DNA from: CAVSNH01 sp963729275
GTDB taxonomy: Bacteria; Actinomycetota; Acidimicrobiia; Acidimicrobiales; RAAP-2
Direction: 5' to 3'
NCBI GenBank assembly: GCA_963729275.1
Contig: CAVSNH010000004.1
Coordinates: 558,001-622,000, forward strand
Length of the DNA: 64,000 nt
A program made the translations under genes and the position numbers. Below, one piece after another: positions 61,672-64,000 of the stretch. The stretch's first letter is position 1. Each line of letters starts with the position of its first letter. The notes beneath the pieces were generated by a model that did no database searches, had not been told where the DNA came from, and saw only the letters and a list, made by a program, of their open reading frames with translations.

Positions 61672-63058
61672 GTGGAGACCCTGGACCCCGACCGCTTCGC
61701 CCTCCCAATGTCGGTTCTCGGAACGCCGGCGACACCCCCGACGGGGAAAGCCGCCGCCGCGCCAGGAGCCGGGCGCGGGCTCAGCCGACGAGCGTTCCTC
61801 GGAATCGCCGGCGGCGCCGGAGCGGCATGCGCGCTCGGGGCGACGCTCGGGCCATCGGCTTGGGATGCACTGTTCGGTGGTGGGACCGACCCACGCGGCC
61901 AACTGGTGAGCGACATCGGTGGGCGGCTCGTTCTCGTCACGCTCTACGGCGGTAACGACGGGCTCAATACCGTCGTCCCGATCGGCGATCCTCACTACCA
62001 GGCTGGGCGCGGCCCGCTGGCGTTGGCGCCGGACAGCGTGCTGCCACTGCGGGACGGGTTCGGATTGCATCCCTCCCTGACCGGCTTCCACACCCTGTGG
62101 CAGCGCGGCCAGCTGGCCATCGTCCATGGCGTCGGATTCGCCGATCCCAACTACAGCCACTTCGAATCGATGGACATCTGGCAGACGGGCATGCCCACCG
62201 ACCCGGACTCGACGACCGGATGGCTGGGACGCTGGCTCGACATCACCCGGGGGAGCCCGCTCCAGGCGGTCAGCATCGGGCCCACCACACCCACCCTCCT
62301 GGTCGGTGCACAGCTGCAGGGCGCGTCCCTTCCCCTCGGCCCGCTCCAGCTCCCGGGCGGGTCGGCCGAGCGCGCCCTCTATGCCGATGTCGCCTTGACG
62401 GCGACGCACGAGCCGGGGATGCTCCCGTTGGCCGGCCAGGGGAATGCCAACCTGCTCACCGTTGATCAGAGAGTCGGGCCCATCATCGACCGGACCCTCG
62501 ACGCTCACCCGCTCGGCTCAGCCGGCAGCACGACCACCACAGAGGGCGCCCTGGCCGCGGCCGACGGGGGTGGCGGGACGCGGCCCCGGCATCCTCACCG
62601 CCCAGCTGAGCATGGTGGCCAACCTGATCCTGGGCGGGTCGCCCAGCGCCGTCTACAGCGTCGAGCTCGGCGGCTTCGACACCCACGCCGATCAGGAACC
62701 GACCCAAAAGACCCTCCTGTCGGAGCTCGACACCGGAGTGACCGCCTTCGTCGAGGCCCTCCAGCATCACCCCGGACTCCCGACGGTGGTGGTCGTCTAC
62801 ACCGAATTCGGTCGTCGGGTGACGGGCAATGCCAGCGGCGGCTCCGACCATGGATGGGCCAATGTCGTCTTCGTGGCCGGCTCGTCGGTGCGGGGTGGCT
62901 TCTATGGGGAGCCACCGAGCCTGGCCACCTTGTCGGATGGCAACCTCGTCTACACCACCGACTTCCGACGGGTCTATGCCACCGTCTTCGACAGCCTGCT
63001 CGGCGAGCGACCGTCCCGGGTCCTCGGCTCGTCGTTTCCGACTCTGTCCTTCGTCTAG
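61672..63058 (+). pseudogene. DUF1501 family protein, frameshifted
   Basis: Tat-type N-terminus LSRRAFLGIAGGAGAAC (twin Arg 39-40), then LVLVTLYGGNDGLNTVVPIG, YSHFESMDIWQTGMP and LLTVDQRVG. The frame is lost at about 62555-62580 in a G/C-rich run (GACGGGGGTGGCGGGACG). The other frame continues as GPGILTAQLSMVANLI, GGFDTHADQ and FGRRVTGNASGGSDHGWAN, ending at the TAG 63056-63058. Restoring one base pair-scale indel gives a full protein of about 460 residues. It could be a true pseudogene, a sequencing error, or programmed slippage in the G run. Partner of the DUF1800 gene 9 bp upstream. Confidence 0.8.
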
Positions 63059-63191
63059 GAAGGTCCGCCGGTCGACAAGGAAGCGATGGCCCCCTCCACT
63101 AGCCTGGCTTCGGCGCTCGGTGGGGCCATTCTCAGCAAATCCCCAGGTCTTTCTTACAGGCCGTCGACAACCGTGCGTCACAGTGATGCTT

Positions 63192-64000
63192 ATGAGTGTG
63201 ATCCCCCTCACCCGGTCAGCCGACGACGCCGGCGCCATGGCGGACGTCGAGGTGGCCCTTCCCGTCCACAACGAGGAGGGGCAGCTGGCGGCGAGCGTCA
63301 TGCGTCTCCGTACGTTCCTCGACGAGTCCTTCCCCCTCGAGACGCGCATCGTCATCGTGGACAACGCATCGACCGACGGCACGTGGGCCGTCGCCCGCCA
63401 CCTAGCCGAGGCCGTTCCCGGTGTCGACGCTCTCCATCTCGATGGCAAGGGGCGAGGACGGGCACTCCGGGCCGCCTGGTCGCGGGCAACGGCTCCGGTG
63501 GTCGCCTATATGGACGTCGACCTGGCCACGCATCTCGACGCACTGCTCCCGCTCATCGCCCCGCTCGTCTCCGGACACAGCGACATCGCCATCGGCACCC
63601 GACTGGCGCCGGGCGCCCACGTCCTCCGGGGGGCGCAGCGCGAGCTCCTCTCGCGTGGCTACAACCTCTTCGTCCGGGTCGTCCTGGGCAGTTCGTGCAG
63701 CGACGCCCAGTGCGGCTTCAAGGCGATGCGCCGCGATGTGGCCGCCGAGCTCCTGCCTCTTGTCGAGGACAACGAGTGGTTCTTCGACACCGAGCTGCTG
63801 GTCACCGCCCAGCGCATGGGGCTTCGTATCCACGAGGTGCCCGTCGACTGGACCGACGACCTCGACTCCCGTGTGGACGTGCTGCGGACGGCGTGGATGG
63901 ACCTTCGCGGCGTCGGTCGCCTGGCCCGGCCAGCGTCCCGGGGCCGAGCCATCCGGCGACCGGCTCGACCCGGCGGCGACACCTGGGCCCACCGGACGAC
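63192..64000 (+). CDS. Glycosyltransferase family 2 (dolichyl-phosphate-sugar synthase-like), 5' part
   Basis: Partial gene, 269 codons to the window edge. VEVALPVHNEEGQLAASV, IVIVDNASTDGTW, KGRGRALRAAW, the DxD motif AYMDVDLATHLDAL, AIGTRL and CGFKAMRRDV followed by NEWFFDTELL are typical of DPM1/Ppm1-like polyprenyl-phosphate sugar synthases. ATG 63192 or 63186 are both possible; no Shine-Dalgarno is visible. Membrane helices, if present, lie beyond the edge. Confidence 0.88.
   Translation, partial: MSVIPLTRSADDAGAMADVEVALPVHNEEGQLAASVMRLRTFLDESFPLETRIVIVDNASTDGTWAVARHLAEAVPGVDALHLDGKGRGRALRAAWSRATAPVVAYMDVDLATHLDALLPLIAPLVSGHSDIAIGTRLAPGAHVLRGAQRELLSRGYNLFVRVVLGSSCSDAQCGFKAMRRDVAAELLPLVEDNEWFFDTELLVTAQRMGLRIHEVPVDWTDDLDSRVDVLRTAWMDLRGVGRLARPASRGRAIRRPARPGGDTWAHRT

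Overview
The window is a high-GC actinobacterial chromosome segment. Many starts are GTG, genes are packed with ATGA/GTGA overlaps, and it carries a full mycofactocin locus, which is typical of Actinobacteria. A class Acidimicrobiia host is my inference from the gene mix; no rRNA or other taxonomic marker is present and no tRNA was seen.

Layout. (1) 1-4.3 kb: the 5' part of isoleucyl-tRNA synthetase (minus strand, runs off the left edge), a divergent Fpg/Nei DNA glycosylase and a GNAT acetyltransferase. (2) 4.3-8.2 kb: a sulfonate/nitrate/taurine-type ABC importer (lipoprotein, ATPase, permease) followed by a cysteine-poor Rrf2 regulator; a 23-bp palindrome in the AT-rich leader is a candidate operator. 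(3) 8.3-18 kb: a lower-GC, mosaic surface-glycan island. It holds an intact GT4 glycosyltransferase, an FkbM methyltransferase and two sulfotransferase-like genes. It also holds a decayed FkbM/GT4 chimera split by an ISL3-family element that still has its 8-bp target duplication, and an IS630 relic. A thioesterase lies inside it. (4) 18-22 kb: aldo/keto reductase, two SRPBCC proteins, an MTA/SAH-deaminase-like amidohydrolase and an RpiB-type isomerase. (5) 22.3-25.6 kb: a 745-residue protein fusing a GT-like domain to two SAM-methyltransferase domains, with a convergent GT-A type transferase. (6) 25.8-40.4 kb: three giant secreted repeat proteins (1189, 2143 and 1322 residues) sharing a Gly-rich Cys-containing module, Ig-like or He_PIG repeats and IPT/TIG domains. 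The divergent intergenic region of the first two holds a 17-bp tandem repeat and three evenly spaced 14-bp palindromes.

(7) 40.5-56 kb: the mycofactocin locus. An NDMA-dependent alcohol dehydrogenase and the TetR regulator mftR lie on the minus strand. Divergent from them is a tightly coupled operon: mftA, mftB, mftC, FadH/OYE-type oxidoreductase 1, SDR, FadH/OYE-type oxidoreductase 2, ETF alpha, FixC-like flavoprotein, FixX ferredoxin, ETF beta, mftE, a second SDR and mftF. The usual flavoprotein gene mftD is absent, and its place is taken by the two OYE-type enzymes and a complete Fix/ETF electron-transfer set. The peptide redox cofactor made by MftA-C/E/F would be re-oxidised or reduced by the coupled dehydrogenases and linked to the respiratory chain through ETF/FixCX (inference). 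(8) 56-64 kb: a small lipoprotein, an IS256-family element, a secreted protein with a strong terminator, a transposase HTH relic, a DUF1800/DUF1501 pair in which the DUF1501 gene is frameshifted, and the start of a GT2 glycosyltransferase running off the right edge.
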